64,000 bases of DNA, from assembly GCF_040807025.1 (NCBI RefSeq), contig NC_090982.1, positions 82,882,963 to 82,946,962 of the forward strand. Direction: 5' to 3'. A model generated the notes under the pieces. That model had not been told where the DNA came from. It did not search any database and was given only the letters and a program-made list of their open reading frames with translations. Source of the DNA: Struthio camelus (Eukaryota; Chordata; Aves; Struthioniformes; Struthionidae). Shown here one piece after another: positions 49,201-63,680 of this stretch. Each line of letters opens with the position of its first letter. Within the stretch, counting starts at the first letter, position 1. The position numbers and the translations under genes were made by a program.

Positions 49201-52200
49201 CTGGAGGTTAAATGCTCCAGTTTTCATCCCTTCAACCCAAGCATTCTCTTTTATGTCAGGATTTTTAGAGGCATTTCAAAGTGAATTATTGCTTCAAAAT
49301 ATTATGTTGAAACTCCTCCTTCTGCAAATGTAAAAATTACACATTTTAACCTTTATATGTGATCAAATTCACAAACGTATACAATACAATTGCTAATTTC
49401 TTTTGGCCAAAATTCCACCAGAATTCACAACTAGTTTTACCTGACAAAAACCAGCATGTTTCAGTCAACAATACATCATTTTTCCCTCAGTCCTTGGGGA
49501 AGCAGACACCTCGTTTCAACAGCCTGAGCGGTAAATGAATAACTTGCTGCAGAAATGCAAGAGGAGAATTTCGTGGCGACCCTTGCTGTATCAACATAAT
49601 CCAACCAATGGATTTTATCCTTAAATCCATTTGGAAGTCTTCAGAAGTAATTAGTTGAGCAAACCTCACTGTGACTTCATGGCAGGCAATTCTGCATGCT
49701 CAGCTTTGCTGATCTTCTAGATTACAAGGCTAGATGAGATAAAAGCTGCCATACAATTAATCATTATTATGAGTGTATTGCCATTAGTTCAGTTCCTCCT
49801 TCTCCCTCCCCAGAGTGATGGGAAAAGTGGTGCCTCATAAGACTGCCCATGTTTTCCTTCCTACCTTGCCGCTCTGTGACCCTTTTTCTGATTTCACATC
49901 TTAGAATTATTAGTGATATGGGATATAGCACGAATGATCATTAACCACTGGATCCATGAGGGAAGTGGAAATTTAAGGGTAGGGAGGACTGGCAGACTGG
50001 ACCAAGGAGAAGATGTGATCTTGCTGTCTGAACTTTTTGCATTGCCATTCCAATGGATATCCAAATGGCACAGCGCACAGTACTGACGTGTCTCATGCCC
50101 TCAGCTGTTGCAACCTCTGGCAGCACCTTGTCTCAGATAGTCTTTCCCTTCCCTTTCTTAAACTGGCTTCTGCATATGAGCAGGAATGGATGCAGTCTGG
50201 AAAATTCAGCTTTAGCAGTGCAGAAAATAATAGGATTGTCCAGGAGTTCTGCGATAAGATTTGGGGATTATTTTTAGGGGATGGAGGATAGAGAATGTGG
50301 ATTGTAAAACCAATTTGCACATTTTTTAAGGAAAATTGTATAATAGTCTCAACAAAAATTAAATTTATAGTCAAAACAAGAGAGACTCATCTATTACAAA
50401 TTATCTGCATCCCACCTGGTTAGTCACTAAGTTGGGGCATGAATACCAAGCTTAGACTCCCTATTCTGAACCAGGAATAACCACAGTTTCATTTGATCCA
50501 AACGAAAGGCAAATTGTTGAGGGCTAGGAAAGTATCTGATGAAACATCAGTGATTGCTTGTTCTTATACTTTTGGTAACTGTTTGATCTTGTTGGTCACT
50601 GTTAGATCAGACTGACATTTTTTCTGACCTGCTATGGTCATTGCTAATGTTCTTATATAAAAACTTCAAGCTACTATTAGCTATTTCATTGTATGAATCT
50701 CTCTCATGCTTTGTAATAAAAAAAAAAAGTCTAGATCCTATGCTGATTCTCACTTGCATTATTTCTTGAAATTGTTAATGTATGTTTTGGGATGGATATT
50801 CTTGTATTGCTCAGCACAAATAATGCATAAAGGCAGGGTAGATTTCTGCTTACTAGAGAAATCCATTCTCCCTGTTTTGGCCTATTTTTCCACATTTTGG
50901 ATCCACAAAGTCATTGTAACGTGGGAGTTCTGCCTACAGGTAATTTAATTATTTGTTGCTTTGTTGCTTTGTTGCAACATTCTTACTAATGTTCTTTTGA
51001 GTAAAGAGAAAAATTCCCCATGTGGTTACCTAGACAGGTATGAAATAAGCAAAACACATGAAGCTCTCAGGTACAGTGTTTGCATCTTCTGATAACGCTA
51101 CTTCATTATTTCATAGATTTAATATTAAATAATTAGATCAGCCTCTCATTTCATGTGAACATCACAAAGGAGTCAGGGTACTGTCCGCAGATTAGGCTGT
51201 AAAGGTATTCTCTCTGCTACAAACTGTATTCTTTTGGCTTGATCTTGTCAAAGCCAAGACTGATGAGTGGGATAAGGCAATTTTATACTAGGAAATGTTT
51301 CTAGAAAGATGGCCTGAGGACATGACTTAACTGGATATTCAAAGTCACATGATCTTGCATCAGTCAGAGATAGCTCTGGGTCTAATTTGAAGAGAATCTG
51401 TGAGTGTTAAATCTTTAGCATCAGTCTTCAAGATGAACAAGTAAGGGTCAATTGCTCAAAGCAGTTTTTCAAAGATCTGACAATTTTCTAAATTGTCCAT
51501 CATCTTTAAAGGCACTGAGATTGCAATACAGCAGAAGATAGAGACGGTCATAAGATCGTTGCAAAAAGAGGACTTTTCTACATCAGCTCAGCTTGGGAAT
51601 ATTCACAAGAGAAGACCTGTGCTTTTTGTACAGAAAAAATCAAGGAATTAACTGCAGTTTTAAGTTCACAAGAGAGGAAAATTGTTTCAATTTTTTCTCA
51701 TCAACAAAGAATTTCTTAATTATCATCTGCTAAGAGCAGATGGTTATCAAAAGATTTTCATGTAAAAGAAACTACAAACATTGCCTATTTAGACCTTTCA
51801 GACTTTTTTTTTAAACAAATGGTAAGTTAGAAATGTTGAACTCTTACTTATTATAACACTGAAGACACTAGTCTAGTGCTTTAGGAGCACAAAGTAACTT
51901 TCAATCCAGCATAGCCAGCTCCCAATATTTTTATCTAACTATAGACTATGTAGGCCATTTTCATGTATGTGTTGGATATTCAGGTTTCACTAATTATTTG
52001 AATTCAGTTCTTGATTATGATGGAGATGCTAAGCAGACTGACTACAGAACAAATCTCTATAAAAACATAATATCCTATAAAAATCTCTCTGTCATTATAT
52101 TAGTACTACTTTGAAGACAGGATAAATACTGCCTCCAGCAGTCATATTTGTTTAGAGAGCACTCCATTGACATGGCAAGATAACAAAACACAGCAGAAGT

Positions 52201-52957
52201 CAGTGAGGAACGTACAGCAGGATGCTGGTTTCAGCATGCTACTTTCAGTAGCTGTCTACTGAAGACCGGGGAACGTGACTCTCAAAACTTGACAAAAATG
52301 AGAATAAAGTCTGGAGACCCAAACAGAAGATGAAGGAAAGGTAGAGGAAACACACATCTTTATTTGTGTGTTTTATACATGCAACCACAAAGGAGAATTG
52401 TAAATGGAAAAAAAAAAAATAAAAAGTGATTCACACCCTTGAATTTGTATAATCTTTTTTTTGAGCTAATGTATCCAAACCGTGTGTTCAGTTAAATGTG
52501 TCGTTTTAAGACATATGATTAGATGAGTGGAACTACCTAAGTGCTGAAAGTTCTCTTTATGCTTAAATATCTTGTTGAATGTGGTTTCCAACATTGGAAT
52601 AAAAGGGTCAGAAAAATGTCTGTTCCAAATGCAGCAGATAGTGTTGTGTGTCCTGACACCACATATTGCTTCACACTATGTGGAGTGCAATACACATAAT
52701 ATTCTGGTGTACAGTTATCATGTCTAAACATACTCCCAGATACAGCTTCCAAGCAGACAGAGAACATTATGCTAAGTTCCTGGCAACGAAAAGAAATTCA
52801 CAACAAATCTCTCCCTTCCCCCTCCATCTCCATGCAATTCTCATCTGCTGTGATTTGGGGATTCTATCTAGTCTGCTGAAGTGGATATTCTACAGAAAGG
52901 AGATAGGGAAGGAATTCATAATGGATTTATAAAGATTTGGATGGCAATGGAACAATC

Positions 52958-52984
52958 TTTTTTTTTTTTTTTTTTTTTTTTTTT
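52958..52984 (+). repeat. Poly(T) tract, 27 bases
   Basis: An uninterrupted run of 27 T on +, equivalent to A27 in the RIT2 sense strand. No adjoining processed transcript or SINE was recognised on either side. Confidence 0.9.
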
Positions 52985-54787
52985 GGTAGAAGTAATTTGC
53001 TGAAGTAAGAAAGCATTGCAAATATATGAGGTATCAAACTGCCATTATGCACTAGTTATAGAGCAATGTTTCATCTGTTCACCTGCTACTTGGGTTGCTT
53101 TTCAAAGTGAAAGTTATTCAATGCAATGATAGGGGGAGGCTGTTTCAGGAAACAAGTTTTTGTTGTTCTTGTTGTTGTTTTTTCCTGAAATATGTAATTT
53201 AATTTTGAGGTTTCAGTAATTCTGGAGTTTATTGAGGTTTGTCAGACCATCTTTTTAAGGAGAACACTTATATAGAAACTTTACTAAACTAATGACAATG
53301 CTCTTCCCCATGTCAGTGTCAGTATCAGTACAGGCAAAATATTACACTTTTGCAGAATGTGAATGGACTGGAGCTTCACTGATGTGCTGCTACTTAGCTC
53401 CTTTCTCATATGCTGAAAGGAGAGCTCATGGGTGAGCAAAGGGCCTTTCCTGGTCACAGGAATATTGGAAAAGAGAGAGTCCCATGACATAGGAACCCTA
53501 AAATGGACATGACAGCTGCATGAAGGGCATCTACTTAGCAGCACTCATGGCCCCAGGAAGATGTGATCTGCCAGCGTGGAGGACGCGTAACAAAATACTG
53601 AGTGTGAAGAACTGCATATGAAGGGTAGAGCAACGAGAAATCAATGTGCTGAAGGAGTAAAATTAAAAATCTTAAATGGCTAGTGGGTAGGAAGAGCTGT
53701 AAGAATACATTTAACTAATTAAACATAACAAGCTCTCATACTGCCTGCTAACCCATCTCAAAATTACCTCACTTTTCCTGCAGGCTAGGAACACGCTTGG
53801 GTAGTTACCGTGCCAACTTGTTCATCTCTCTCTGTGGTTAGCTTGTCCTCTTGGCAAGCTCCCCATTGGGCAGGCAGTGTTTTTGGAAATCCCTTCTGTA
53901 TTTGCTGCCTCTGTGAGTCGATGTTTACTTGGAAGACCAAACTTTAAAGTATGGGATTGGGTGGGGGGGAAACAGCTAACAGCTGGCAGAATCTTGACTC
54001 TATTGAATATAGCCCCAAACTTCCTTGAGTATATCCCCAAGACATCTGAGAGACTTTTCTAACAGATACTTGAGGAGTGATGATTGCCTAGGATTAATCA
54101 GGCTTTCTTTCCCCTAGAATCTTAATTTTGGACTAAGAAACCTAAAGGGTCATCAGGGATGCTAGCCCAAGTAGTTCATGTTTATTGCCACAGAGAAAAC
54201 GAAACAGTGGAGGGACAAGAAAAGAGAAGTAGAGGAGTGAAGGTGGAAGCACAGTGAGGAGGAGGAAGCACAGATCATGTATGTATTATGCTAGCTGGGG
54301 AGCATAATGAGAAAAATAGACTCTTGAAAACCAGAATGGCAGAAAGTCCATGCGAGAAGTATCTGTTTAACCTCCTCTATCCATGATGTATCCATCCAGC
54401 TATGCACATATTTTTATGTGTATGTACGTATAAAAGACACTCTCTGAACACACCTTGGGAGCCCCAATCACAATCACAGCTGATTAACTGATATTCTTAT
54501 CCAGTGTAACAGGCTTTTTATTCCTCCGCTGACAGAGATGTAGCACAATTTACCTGGAGGCATGCGTGAACATGCACATACACACACACGTGCGCTTGCT
54601 TACAAATGCTGCTTACAAGCCTCTCCAATACACCTGGCAGAAAAGGTTGGCCTTACAGCGAAGTTTGGATGGCGATGCTGACAGAACACTGCTCTAAAAA
54701 GTCCCTTTGATATCAGGAGGCATTCAGCATCAGCTCCTCTGCGGGTTACAGCTGTTTTCTGACATTTATTTATTTCCTGTGTTTTAG

Positions 54788-54971
54788 TCAGCTGGCTAGC
54801 TCAAACCTGAAGTCTACCCAGACTCTGGAAAAGGCATTGAAAAGCACTGAAAAGAGACAGTGCGTGTACTGCAGGCACCACAGCCAGACTGCCCCCCTGC
54901 CTCTTCTGAAGACTTTCCAGAAAACCAGAGAGGAAAAGTGATGGGTCATAACATGGAGTACGGCAAACCAG
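54788..54971 (+). other. Exon-like segment antisense to RIT2 intron, 184 bases
   Basis: A T-rich tract ending in tttatttcctgtgttttag precedes the segment and CAG|GTAAGC follows it. Frame 2 is open for 50 codons (QLASSNLKSTQTLEKALKST and onward) to a TGA at 54939-54941. A new frame then opens at ATG 54942 in good initiation context (GTGATGG) and reads MGHNMEYGKP up to the donor. This would suit a 5' exon of an unknown or non-coding transcript. It cannot be joined in frame to the + strand segment at 18089-18152 as a coding chain. I recognise neither peptide. Confidence 0.25.
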
Positions 54972-55745
54972 GTAAGCTGCTGCTTCTCTTTCCTCCCGGA
55001 CAGAAAAGATGGAAGATAAAAGACAGAAAACAGATAACAATTTAAGATTAATACGCAAATAATACTAAGGTGGAAATTAACAGAAATTATACTGGGGATG
55101 GGGAAGAAAGAAAGATAAAGCTTTTCAGGAGTAACCTAGTCTGGCTGATGTTAACAATATCTAATCACTGGTAGTCAGGGCAGCTGGCAGGTACATCTAG
55201 AACCGTTAGGAGATCGCCGTGCATGCTTGGATGAGCACAGTCATGGTTCAGACTACAGGCAGAGCGAAAATATAACACCTTTTCTCAGTCACACAGGTAT
55301 AACAGCACAACACAGGCACCCAATACTTCATTTGACTTCACTGAGGAAGTTTGCTTACACTTTCCTAACGGCTGTTTTTTCAAAATAGGTACATAAGTCT
55401 AAGTTTAGAGGAATACAATCTCTGGTACTAAAGCAACAGCTGGGGGAAAGCAGTAACTGCTTGAAGCCTTAACAGTTGCTGTCACTAGCAATTCAGGACA
55501 TGTTATCATCCCGTTATTTTTTTACCCTTAGAAATAAAATGGGTGTTATTAAATGGTTTAGAAAGTGACAATTGCCTGTGGTAAAGTTTTGTTATCCTCT
55601 GTGTAAGGAATATTAATAAGAGGTAGGTATGATATATGCGAGTTAAGCTCAGAGAGAAAATAACGTGAATACCATTCCACAAAGAAGAGACAGTTACTGT
55701 GTTTGACAACATGTAAACTGTTCAAAAAAATTATCTTGTGTAAGG

Positions 55746-57075
55746 AAATCAGAGAATGATAACACAATTTGGCTGGAAGAGACCTCTAGATGTCAGTTAA
55801 TCCAAACTCCTGCTCAAAGCAGGTCCAACTAGACCAGATTGCTCAGGGTCTTGAGCAGTCGAGATCAGTCATGTTTTGAACATCTCCAAGGATGGAACTC
55901 CTACAGCGTCTCTCAGCCATTGTTGCAGTGTTTGACCACGTTCATGATGAAAAAACAACACCTCGCAGGTAATCAGATTTTCCTCTGTTCCAGCTTGCCT
56001 TTTGCATCTCATCCTTTCACTGTGCATCTCAGAAGAATCTGGCTTTGTCTTCACTCTGCCTATTAGATGGCTGAAGACAGTAAGATGATCCCCTTTCCTC
56101 TGGCTGAATAAACCCAGCTCTCTCAACCTCCCCTTGCACGTTTTCTGCTCCAGCCCTCCGACCAACTTGGTAGACTTCTGTCTACTGGAGATTCACTCCA
56201 GTATGTCAAGGTATTTCTTGTACTTGGGAACCCTAAATAGACAGGGTAATCCAGGTGTGGTCCTGCAAGCGCTGAATAGAAGGGAGGTGTCACTTCCCTG
56301 GACCTGCTGGCTACACTCTTACTAACACAGCCTGGGTGCAGTTGGCCTTTTTCACTGCAAGAGCGCATTGCTGGCTCATGGTCAGCTCTTTATCCACAGG
56401 GATACCCAGGTCCTTTTCTGCAAAGCTGCTTTCTCTCCAGTAGTGCCCAACTGGTATGGTTGCATGAGGTTATCTTTCCCAGATGCAGGTTTAGCATTTG
56501 CTTTTGTTGAACTTCATGATATTCCTGACAGACCATTTATCCAGCCAAACAATGTCCCCCCTCAGTGTATACCCTTTCTTCCAGTGTACCAACCAACCAC
56601 TCAGTTTGGTATCATTCATGAACATGATGAGAGTACTGACTGCCCCATCGAGCAGGTTATTAATAAAGATATTAACAATGTTGCCTCAGTATCAACCCCA
56701 GGGGAAAGCTACCAGTAATTTGCTGCCAGTTGGAGTCTATACTGCTCATTGCAGCCTTCTGAGTCTGGTGGTCCAGCTAATTCTCCATCCACCTTGTAGT
56801 CCTCCTATCCAAAGCAGATCTCACCTGTTTGGCTACAAGGATGCTATGAGAGACTATGTTGAAAGTCCTGTTAAGGTAAAGTGTGTCCACTTCACTGCAC
56901 TCATCCACAGTCAGTCATCTCCTCACAGAAAACAGTCAGTTTGGTCAGACAGGATATGTCCTTGTCAGCTGTTCCCAGGCACCTCCTTGTCCTTTATGTG
57001 CCCATACATGGCCTCCAGGAGGATTTGCTTAATAAATATATCCACTATGTTCGCAGGGCAAGAGGCACTGAAAAC
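55746..57075 (-). mobile_element. Old CR1 LINE copy, about 1.3 kb
   Basis: A CR1 element in - orientation within the RIT2 intron. Its 3' end is on the left: the + strand begins aatcagagaatgat (a decayed octamer tail), then ggctggaagagacctctaga, the reverse complement of the usual CR1 3' UTR. Further along are CR1 blocks in antisense order, such as 'taaacccagctctctcaacc', 'aatccaggtgtggtcctgca', 'acccaggtccttttctgcaa', 'ttgttgaacttcatgatatt', 'gtatcattcatgaacatgat' and 'ccaggggaaagctaccagta', ending near 57075. It reaches well into the RT region but is full of stops and indels. + strand open frames here (for example 56498-57097, 199 codons) are antisense artefacts. Divergence indicates an insertion older than that at 5130-5710. 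Confidence 0.9.
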
Positions 57076-59809
57076 ATATATGGACATACTGATTTAGTTT
57101 TAAACTAGCTAGCTCAAGTATTGATGTTTAAATATACAGAGATGAGCATAGGCTGTACAGTCCTATCCAGGAACTTGAGTGTGTACTCATTCTCTGAGGC
57201 CCTTTCACTTCAGCCTCACTGAAGCTGTCATTCAAGGTTGCTTAAGGAATAATTATGTGTAGATGTAATTGCTGAGTTGAGACTACCATAAGAGTTGATT
57301 GTCCTATCTCACCTAAATAAAGATAAAAACTACCAGTGGGAATGGAAGTTTTTCATAGTTACAGATTTTGGGTAACAATTTAAATTTTCCACCAGGTGGC
57401 TTTGTGCTTTGTTTTTTTTTTTTTCATTTTTTTATTAATCTCTTATTTTTTAATAGTTTGATTAGATCCTTCCAACCTTTTTTCTTGTCCCAATTGATAT
57501 TTTATTGAAAAGAAAAACAAATCCAAGGTAGATCACATGTTATCAAGGAAGGTAAAACAAAGCCTCACGGCCTGAGACAACAACAACAAAAAAATAAAAG
57601 TATCCAATTCTCTTGCCATATGGGCAAGGTTAAACAAATAAGCCAAAATTACTGTGCTAAATAGAAACATTCTTATTATGTCCCAGTTCAGGCTCTAAAG
57701 AAACAGTTTAGTAACAAGCAGTCATCCATCTCTGAACAGGTGGTATGTCTGAGTATACAAAATAAAAAATAAAAGGGAGGGGAGTCAGTGAAGGAAGAGA
57801 ACAGCTTAGACCACAGATGGCTTAAAATGATCCAAAAACATATTTGTTTTTAATCCAGAATGACAGTACCTTTTCTTATGCAGCTCTGGACGCAGAAACC
57901 TATGTATGAAAAAGGTGGTTTGCTATTGCTTTCCTATGTAGATTTGACATTTACAGCAATGGTTTCATTTCTTTGATGTCTCCAGTGAAAGATAAAGTGT
58001 TTTGATCTATATCCAGTATTCAATAGGGCTTTCATTCTGGAACATGTGCTGAACTTTGCACTCCGTAATCTGATGGCGGGGCACACTGCAGGCTGCAGAA
58101 AAGCTATACCTACGGGATGAGTAAATAGCTTAAATGGAAATTACACTATAGCTCATCCGCACTAGGATTTAACAGCTCTCAATTTCTTTTGTCTTCCAGG
58201 GATTCAGCGTCCGATGTTACTTCACTTTCTGTTCTGTTAGTACTGTTCTGTGCCTTTATAAGTCATGTAGTCCTGTGAAATCAATAGGGTTGCTCATAGA
58301 CAATACAAATGTTTAACTTTGCCTGTCAGCTGTAATAGTTTTCTTGTCTTAGGTAATGCTCTCTGCCCTTTCAACTTTCTCAGGAACAGCCAAACCAGAA
58401 GTGAGCTGAGCTGGGTGTTAGCAGGTTGAGTGCACTAACAGGAGAACATGAGGTATTTCACAGCAACACTCTCTCTGCTTAAGTGTCCCTGGCTTTTTGT
58501 AGGAGCAAATGGACGGGTTTGAAAAGTTGCAACTGGAACGACACATAGCCGCAGGTAAAACATTAACTTTGTGGAACGTATAGATATTTTGGTTCCCTAG
58601 TACAAGAAGTGAAGTGAAATATGCCAAGTATGGCATCTCCGTCTACCTCCTTCTCTCCCTCTTTGCTAATTAAAAGTTTGTAGCTTTGTCGTTCTAGAGC
58701 AATATTTTCAGATGTTATAGAAGTTTATCCCAAAGTCTAAAGAAATTCGAAGGCAAAACAGAAGTACAAGATGAGTAAAAATAAAGAACAAAAATGAATT
58801 ACTGATGATAAAAACCTCAGGCTTTTAAAAGTCATCCTATTCATAGAACTTGAGTCATTTTTTTGACCGATTAGAAATGGTGGTCATTGGCTTATGAGAA
58901 ACTATGTTTAGAACTTTAACACTCATTAATATAATGGAGAAAACAATGAAGATGCAATACTTTATCTGTTAAATCAACTGACATAACTGAAAAAAAAAAG
59001 TGGAAAAGCTCTAAACTATACAGTTCGTTCTTTGGATCTAAATCGGAAGCTGCAAACTTGAAGTTGATTAGGAGCAATTGCTTTGATTCTAACTTAATGA
59101 ACTTACTTAATTACTCACACACTCTAAAGAAATAGGTATCCTAGCACCGGTGGAGAATGTTCACAAGAATGACACAGATCTTGAAGTGATCCTTGTCATC
59201 ATTTCAATCCTTCATATTAGGTAACTCCATTCGAAAATAGAAGAGATGAGAAGCTTGTGCCCCACTTCATTGCTGCTAAAAGGCTGTCCTGGAACAGCTG
59301 TCACATGCTGTGACAATCGGGAACCATCTCCTAACTTCCAGACAAAACTTAATGGTGCCCTCTCACTGTTTTTTATGTTAAAACACTCTTCCTCACAATT
59401 ATTTATATTCCTTTGCCTTTTCTTATCGATATATATACGGTGCTTTTATCACTTTACTTTCATTTACTTTGGGTAAATAAAACAAACTCTCATTAATCTC
59501 CTGTGGTGGGACTACCCTGATATACATTTTCAGCATCTCTTCCAATTTGACTTTGTCATCATCATGCATAAGTAACCACGACTAACCTTAGTTGAGATTT
59601 CACCTGTATCTTCTATAATGCCTTCGATGCTTCCATGTCTCTGTTGTGGATATCACTCCAAATATTTCTTGAAATGACATTTCCTTGGGGAGAATTGCAC
59701 GAATTCCATGGTTTATTATCACCCTGTAAGTGGTGGATATATCCAAGACTTTCCCTCCTGCCTTCCAGCTGCTGTGTTGTAGCAAACAGTCTTGCTATTA
59801 GTCCTTAAG
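57076..59809. other. RIT2 intronic DNA, no further feature
   Basis: AT-rich sequence including a T-rich stretch at 57411-57424. No repeat family, exon or RNA gene was recognised. Confidence 0.5.
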
Positions 59810-60010
59810 GGCATGCCTTGCACTTTTTACAATTACATTTAATTCCACTTCAATCACTCCTCTGGGTCACACAGCTTTTCCTCTACAATAATTCTGTCTC
59901 TTCTGGATAGAAAATGCTCCCACTTTGTGTTATCAGCAAATGTTGTTAGTACACTCCTGCATTTTTATGCCTAGGTCATTAATGAAAATGTTAAAGATCA
60001 GCAAATAGAG
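59810..60010 (-). mobile_element. Ancient CR1-like fragment
   Basis: On the + strand the blocks 'gggcatgccttgcacttttt', 'tttgtgttatcagcaaatgt', 'gtacactcctgcatttttat' and 'aggtcattaatgaaaatgtt' follow the order seen in old sauropsid CR1 elements read in antisense (compare 'tttgtgtcatcagcaaactt', 'cactcccactttttgtgcc', 'aaggtcattaatgaaaatg'). Edges are uncertain because the flanks are too diverged. Confidence 0.65.
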
Positions 60011-63000
60011 GGGTAATATGTAAAATTCGTAAGGAGTAGATCCGGTTCCAACTGGTTAGGTCAGAATCAAACTCTTCCTTTCTAAAGTGTTATTAAATTT
60101 AAGTATGTGTGTGTGGATATGTGTGTAATCCAGCTGTCACAATTTTTTTGCCAGTAAATCACACATCTCTGTTGGCCCATCTCAGCTAACCCATCTGTTA
60201 TGGTTTATACAGAATATAGTGGAAAAAAGCTGATTTATGAAATGTTGGATGATTGTTCCTATTTTTATTAATGTGTGATTATGACTTCACGAGTACAGTG
60301 AATTGAAAATAGTCTAGTGGCATTCCTTTCTCTCTGAAAATACTGAGTTGACAGACACTAAATGTTCCATGGAAATGAGCCATGAAGCTGTGTCTCCAGA
60401 TACCCCACTCTGCAAATGGTCTTTTGTACAGCTCCTCGCACAGTGGGGGGTGCCGGTTCATGACCTGTGCTGGTAGGTAGCACAGTTGTAATTCTAATAA
60501 TCCATTGCCTTGAGGTTTCTATATGAATCAGCTGCACAGACTTGCTTCTAAGTGCCATTTTTTGGAGATGGGGATAGAGCAGATGGGGATTTGTACAGGC
60601 CAAACTGTTGGAAGCCAGAGATAAGGAGGGGGAAAAAAAAAAAAAGAAAAAAAAGCTGTGAAAGACAACCCTTTCGTTTGTTTGCTTTGCGTTGCCACCT
60701 GCCAACCTCAGGCCTTCTGATCTCCTCTCAGTGAACCACAGAGGCAGCAGTTGGAAAGATCAGATATATGCTCAAGGCAATCTGTCAGAAGCTACTTTGT
60801 CACATTCCCTAACACTAAAACACGCAAAAATAAAATCTATGTGTTTTAAAACTGCAACTGTCCCATATATAGGAGAACTACTCTTTTAACACAGAAGAAG
60901 CACTGAACATAGCTCCTACCCTGACATTTTTTTTTAACATCAGTAAAATATTAGTGTTTATTTTTTTACCTCCCTTAAGCATCTGTATCTTGTTTGCTTG
61001 CCTATGGCAACACAGTTGCAATGTCATTCGCAAGAGAGCACGCTGAATTCCGTTATACAACAACTAAAATAAGAAATGGCTGAAAAAAACAACACATAAA
61101 TGCAACAGTTATTATTTAAGTAAGTCATTTAAGGATATTATTCATCTACGTTATGTCAGAGTATCAGGCCTAATTGGGCCACTACTAGGCTATATTTTGC
61201 TTTTTTTAAGAGATGAGATACATAATTGGTAAAACTCTTTTTTTTAAGTTAAAGAGAACTTAAAAAGAACTGTATATTTAAGGATGTACAGGATATGTTG
61301 GAAAAGACACAAGAATTTGTGAGTAAATTTGTAACTTTTTTATTCTGTAACACTTCTGTATACCACATCTAATAAGCTATATACCACGTCTCCTTTTTAG
61401 CTCACAGTTTTCTGCCAGTATCAGATAAGCGTTATATCAATCTGCTGTATGATATAGTCTCATAATATGTGCCAACTCTACAGGTAAGTATAAAAGCATA
61501 TTTAGATAACGAGGAATAGATTGGAGGAAATACAAACTTTTTTCCATCCATAATGTCACCTTTACTATAATTAATATGTTGTATTAAATTGAATATTCCA
61601 GCTGGGATTGTAACCTTACGCCACATAAAAGCATAATATAATGTCATACCTGCTCACTGGTAGAGTTAAGCATACAGCCCCCATTTATTTTGATATCCTG
61701 TCTATCCTACCACGCACTAAGTGGCCTCTTGGAGTATTTTCTTGTCATGCAAACCTAGTTTCACATAGGTGACGTACAGGAATAACCTTGGCATCTCGTC
61801 AAAGACTGCACCATGAAACCATCACACATTGACAGACTCGGCAGTTTTTGCTGGGAAGAAGCTAGACATTATACTAAGGTCAGGACTGAATTGTACTGGC
61901 AAGGCTACATACTGGGAAGTTTTCACAGCATTTCTCGTTCTCCAAACTGCTCCTGATTACAGAGGTTTCAGTGAGCTTCACTACTTCTATGAGGCCTAAA
62001 TTTACTCATATCTTCTGAAAGGTAAATTTAAAAAAGGAGTAAGTAATTACCAGGCAATATAATGTTTGGCCTTCCTCACTATATGATGCTCTTCCATGGT
62101 GCTCAGAGATTCGTAATTGTATCGACTGACCAGTCTGCCTCATAGAGTCTCAGTAATATAATTTCTTTCATTTTGTGCTAGAAACTAGCAGGTTGTTAAG
62201 ATAATTATCAAGTCCAGCCATCCTTCAGAATAAAATGGCTTGTGAATAATGTACTTTCACTTAAAAGTTATGTAAGATGAATTCAGCTCTGCGAGGAGTA
62301 TCACCACAATGTCCACTCACTATTAAAATAAAATTTAACATACATTTTGAGCATGTATCTTCCTCTTCTTTTTCTCTTCGTATTTTGTTGATAGTTTCAA
62401 AATTGACTATTTTGGGTATCTACGTTGTTTGGCATATGACTGGAGAATCACTGTCAGATCCTAATTTTCAAAAGTCAGGTTCTATAGGTTCTATATTTTT
62501 TTTTGAATAGCAGATGCTTCTTAAAATATTCCACAAAAAAAAAAAAAATCACCCAAAATCTACTGCTTTTTTCTTTCATTTACTCATCAGTGATTTTGCT
62601 CTACTCCCTCTGGAACTGCATTATTGACCTGTAAGAGTTAGAGCCAGGCCAATAAGAAGTGCTTTTGAAAATCAAGCCACATATCACACATATATCATCA
62701 TCAGAGTCACTTTGAAATCAATGACAGTCATCAGTCACCCAAAGAAAACCTAATCAACCAAACAAAGGTGAAAAAGACACTCACTCATATCTGGCCAGTT
62801 CCATGTGGTGTCATGCGTGTTCCAAACAATTAAAAATGATAGAGGTAATTAGGTAACAGTATTATCTCAAGTCTTTTACCAGAAAAGATTTCATCTTTAC
62901 CTCATTTTCTTTTTATTTTGTGCTGTCTCTGCGGTGCACTCTACTGTAGAGAATTTTGATTTGCCTAGTTCTCCCCACCCCTATCTTTTCAAATATATAG

Positions 63001-63384
63001 AGGTATGGAGCACAAGAAAAGAAAAAAAGAATATATTGAAGAAACGGGTTTGTATTTCCAAGATAAAGTAGATCATTTTTGGGGCTGGTGAGTTCTGCTA
63101 ATGTCGAAACATGTCACCTTCCATCTCCTATTGTAAGTAATTGTGGTTATCAGATAGAGCAGTCATCAAAAGGTGTTTTATGTACCACTGTGCTTATATA
63201 AAGCAAGATCCTTCTTTGTCACCGAAAGAAATTCGCAATCATCCATTTTATATAACTAGTCCAAGTAAATTTCTTCACAATCTGTAGATCTACTTTTTCA
63301 GACTTCTATCAAAGCAAAAGCCTCTCTCTCCCACAAAGGCAACCTGGTGAATTTTTACCTCTGCCTCTGTGCTTGCAGTAATAA
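60011..63384. other. RIT2 intronic DNA, no further feature
   Basis: No exon or RNA gene was recognised. A-rich low-complexity runs lie at 60631-60652 and 62535-62548. The frames at 60358-60705 (-) and 62277-62510 (+) carry no motif. Confidence 0.5.
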
Positions 63385-63680
63385 CAATAATAATACCAAG
63401 AATTAGCTCTTTTCATTGGCACACCTTTCACAGTTTTGGACTCATTAAGCCCCAGATTGCACCTATTTATTTATAATGGTTACCTCTATTCAGAGATGAA
63501 GATATAAAGGTACCAATAAACATATAATCTACTTTGACATTTTTCTCATAACCAGTCTTGAACACACTCATAATACATAGAACACCCTTTTGGGTAGAAG
63601 AGTTAATTCCATTTTACAGATTTATGTATTTTAAGGGATAATTAGCTCAACCAATCTATCTCCTCCAGAATACTATAGAC
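63385..63680 (+). repeat. Ancient MIR/L2-like relic
   Basis: It begins with aataataccaagaattagc and contains 'gttaattccattttacagat', close to the family's 'attaatcccattttacagat', with a decayed continuation 'tttaagggataattagctc'. Boundaries are approximate. Confidence 0.5.

Noticed and set aside
52958..52984. T27 as the tail of a retroposed gene in reverse orientation
   Set aside because: Neither flank resembles a transcript, and no polyadenylation signal or duplicated target site was seen.
56498..57097. 199-codon + strand open frame, the longest in the window
   Set aside because: It lies entirely within the old CR1 copy in - orientation, so it is an antisense artefact.
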